This document shows positions 61,060 through 64,000 of a DNA stretch of 64,000 bases, one piece after another. Both the position numbers and the translations under genes were made by a program. Positions within the stretch are counted from its first letter, which is position 1. Each line of letters opens with the position of its first letter. The DNA is from Adiantum capillus-veneris. Taxonomy: Eukaryota > Streptophyta > Polypodiopsida > Polypodiales > Pteridaceae. The notes under the pieces are model-generated. The model was given only the letters and a program-made list of their open reading frames with translations, did no database searches and was not told the DNA's origin. Location: the NCBI GenBank assembly GCA_014529385.2, contig CM043968.1:3808501-3872500 (forward strand), given 5' to 3'.

Positions 61060-62400
61060 TTATTATGAGCACTTGATGGAATTGGGAGTGTACTTTATGA
61101 GTATATAAAAGGAATGTGCAAAAAGTGTCATGTGATGAAGATACATGGATCAATACCTATGTTTCGAGTGATCATAGTGCCTTAGTGAAGCCAATACATA
61201 CCTGAGTACTTGGAAATTAAAACATCCTTGGAGGAGAAAGAGATGAGTATTTGAGTATGTGTGTCACAAAAAGAGAGTATATACCCATCCTTGCACAAGC
61301 CCATGCTAGAACGATAGGAGGTCATTTGTCTGCTAACACAACAACCAAGTCAATCCTAATGGCAGGGCTCTGATGGCCTATGCTACACATGGATAGTGAT
61401 GCATATGCCAAATGGTGTGATAAATATCAGCCAATCATATTATCAAATAAGAGATATGAAATGCCAATGAGATCAATAGTGGGAGCGAGAGCTTTTGCCA
61501 AATGGGGAGTAGATCTTGTAGGACTTATAAATCCACCATCATATTAGAACCATGCACAATACATCATAGTGGCAACCCATTATCTTACAAAACTGACAAA
61601 AGCCAAGGCCACATGAAGAAATGATGCAAAAACTATGGCTCAATTTTTGTATGAGAATTTTTCACTAGATACAACTTGTCAATAGAAATAGTCAATGATC
61701 AAGGAGCACACTTTTTAAAGGAAGTAGTCAAATGTCTTTTAGATTTATTTGTGGTAATTCATCAAAAATTTGCACCATACCACCATCAAGCAAACGATGA
61801 TCAAGGAGCACACTTTTTAAAGGAAGTAGTCAAATGTCTTTTAGATAAGTTTCGCACCATACCACCATCAAGAAAACAAACAAGTGGAGAGCACCAACAA
61901 AAACTTGTGCATCATACCCACCAAAATTGTCAATGACTCACGCACAGATTGGGAGCAAAAATTACGTAATTCTATATGGGCCTATTGGGTTGTATTCAAA
62001 AATTCTATAGGAACAACACCTTTTAACAAGGTCTATGGACTTAATGCCATCTTATCTTTAGAGTTTTTGATTCCAACCTTGAGAGTAGCACGGCTTGATT
62101 AACTTGCTACTCTTGAAGAGACCCGACTACAAGCAGTCATTGAGCTATTTATGCTCAAAAAAGAAGCATGAAGGAATTTCATGACAAAATATCAAGAGCA
62201 AAGAGTCCTCATCCAGTGTTCGCATCATTATATACACATTGCAACAACACGGTAAGAAATTAAAAAGGCAAGGAGATTGACCATTTGTGATTCATCACAT
62301 ATCATTATGTGGCTTTATTAAACTTGCAACATTGGACAAGGAAGAGATGTCGAATTGGATTAGTGATTGTAGAATAAAGAAATGCCATCTACCTTTAATT
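61060..62400 (+). pseudogene. Gypsy copy B: integrase
   Basis: The zinc-binding part (GGHLSANTTTKSI... WCDKYQ, second Cys lost) lies near 61315-61430. The core has WGVDLVGLINPPS (first Asp), NDQGAHFLKE (second Asp) and MESTNKNL (Glu). A 102-bp in-frame tandem duplication (61697-61798 repeated from 61799) copies the second-Asp motif and lengthens its spacing to Glu by 34 codons. The C-terminal end FIKLATLDKEEM is at about 62310. Stops are frequent. Confidence 0.82.
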
Positions 62401-62600
62401 TAAGAGATGTTGGCACAAACATGTGGAGCAAATGGATCAACAAGCAAATTCAGGAAGCCAAAGAAGAAGCACAGATCAGCATTCTCAAAAGAAAGGCTCG
62501 AGCCCGAGGAGAAACATGACAAGAGCCCCCAACACCACTTAAAAGAACTCAATCCTGGGGAGAAACATGACAAGAGCCCCCAATACCACTTATTTACATG
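62401..62600 (+). pseudogene. Gypsy copy B: C-terminal tail with 17-codon duplication
   Basis: An open frame of 64 codons with PEEKHDKSPQHHL and PGEKHDKSPQYHL, a 51-bp in-frame tandem duplication (GAAACATGACAAGAGCCCCC at 62511 and 62562). Confidence 0.6.
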
Positions 62601-63890
62601 ATTGAATCCTCAACAGAAAGGCGCCTCATGTATGCATTAACATGTAATTTCCCAATGCAATCTAAAGGGGCAATAGCAAATGTCATGAGTTACGCCACCA
62701 TTGCAAGTCTTGCCACATCCAAAAACTTACTCTCAAGGCTTAAAATAAAGGCATTATTAATGGTATGGGGTGTGACAATGTCGACGTCACTGTCGATTGT
62801 ATTCGATGCCCACCTCAATTCCACAACATGGCCAAAAAACATATCAATGAAGCTATAATATTTGGAGTACCTTGGATGTGAACCTCTAAGCTACACTAAT
62901 GTGGTCTACATACTCTCTACAATTTATCTCCTAAACCCACTATCTTTAATGTGCCAAAAATTGGGCAGATATGGCCACCCAAGAAAAGGCTTCCAACATC
63001 CTCACAACTAATGGGTGCCCAGACCCACAATACATGGATTTATTAAGAAGCCATAATCGTTTTCATATTCAATACAACATTCAACAACCCAATAGTTATG
63101 GCAATATAAATGATCGACATCACAAAAACCATTGCATACACCACATCAAACTAGACAATGGGTTTGGCAGCCCAAGTGAGACACAAAACCCTTGCCACCA
63201 CTACCACAAACTAGCAAAGTCACACATATCTAGAAACCCAAACCTCGGCCCCACACTGAATTGTGCAATGCCTTCACCATCAAGTAGTTACATGGCCTTA
63301 AACAAACACTTTTTTGTAACCTATGCACACACCCTACCCTCCTTTATCCACTATCATCCATAAGGAATCCCAATAAGAGGTGGGGAGAAACACCGATATA
63401 AATAGTGGAAAAAATGAAAAAAAAATATGTGTTTGTTTCACTTTTTGTTGTTTCTTTGGCTAATTTTTGCATAAAAATGGGCTAGATAAGGCTAAGAATC
63501 CATCAATAGAGAATTATTATGAGTTTAAGTGTGAGAAATTAATCTTGGCTAATTTTTGGGTTAATTTTCTCATTTTTGCATACTAATAATAAACAATAAT
63601 AAAAACTTGATATTCCTCTCTCAAAAGATCAAATCAAAATTTGAAAGAAAATGTTGGATCGACAAATATCCAATATAGAAATAATTGGAGGACATTAAAA
63701 TTTGGGCTCAATCAAATGCGGCACGAAAAGACACACCATCGATTGTCCAAACCGCAAACCGTATGAGTTATAGGTAATGTAAATAAGAAAATAAGGCCAA
63801 AAGTGTGGAAAGCACAGAATGAATTTCAGATAAAGGGTAAGGATATAAGGAAAGAGGGGCTTATTCTAGGCTCAATTGCAAGTTCACTTT
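62601..63890. other. No recognised gene
   Basis: Two ORFs of 86 and 130 codons on the plus strand (62598-62858 and 62971-63363) lack motifs I can name. A TATA-like GATATAAATAG near 63393 may mark another decayed LTR. Confidence 0.45.
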
Positions 63891-63915
63891 AGAGAGAGAG
63901 AGAGAGAGAGAGAGG

Positions 63916-63957
<42 letters not shown>
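63891..63957. repeat. (AG)n microsatellite with one GAGG interruption
   Basis: About 67 bp of AG, broken once near 63915. Confidence 0.95.
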
Positions 63958-63959
<2 letters not shown>

Positions 63960-64000
63960 TTTTGTGCTTAGAGAAATTTTTTTGTTCCCTTCTTGCTATG

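Noticed and set aside
62971-63363. 130-codon plus-strand ORF
   Set aside because: Asn/His-rich, no motif, and next to decayed gypsy sequence. Not supported as a gene.

Overview
This is plant nuclear DNA, most likely from a gymnosperm or another large-genome seed plant. One recognisable host gene sits in dense, decayed transposon sequence. The signs are plant-type Ty1/copia and Ty3/gypsy retrotransposons, a CACTA transposase remnant, many long AG/CT/TG/AT microsatellites, and a host gene split by an intron of about 9 kb that is itself full of retroelement debris. The gymnosperm assignment is inference.

The host gene is on the + strand: a TruA/PUS1-type tRNA pseudouridine synthase with a long first exon (18269-20253) and a C-terminal exon (29227-29515). 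The split codon is restored exactly across GT...AG borders.

Layout. 0.7-2.1 kb: CACTA transposase pseudogene with a spliceable 92-bp intron. 2.5-6.1 kb: a 95-bp tandem duplication and microsatellites. 6.1-12.3 kb: a copia element on the - strand with LTRs, PBS, PPT, gag, protease, integrase and RT/RNase H, itself interrupted by a 1.3-kb TTAA-flanked inverted-repeat element. The copia element sits inside the RNase H region of a gypsy element (12.3-15.35 kb, - strand). 15.5-15.7 kb: a short LTR followed by a primer-binding site. 16-18.2 kb: microsatellites and the 5' flank of the host gene. 20.3-29.2 kb: the host intron, with a gypsy gag-protease remnant, several related LTR pieces, an inverted repeat around one LTR and a 415-bp tandem duplication.

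29.5-64 kb has no host gene I can recognise. It holds scattered copies of one gypsy lineage in both orientations, each with a different subset of gag, protease, RT, RNase H and integrase, all broken by stops and frameshifts. Two unidentified minus-strand pseudogenes lie at 33.7-34.65 and 39.3-39.8 kb. The most striking structure is a large inverted repeat (about 47.35-49.04 and 52.57-54.39 kb). Its arms resemble long LTRs with inward-facing TATA boxes, and each carries a roughly 29-bp minisatellite and a roughly 157-bp tandem array. A small TA-flanked MITE lies at 58.4-58.7 kb.

Apart from the pseudouridine synthase, no coding region looks intact. No rRNA, tRNA or CRISPR array was seen.
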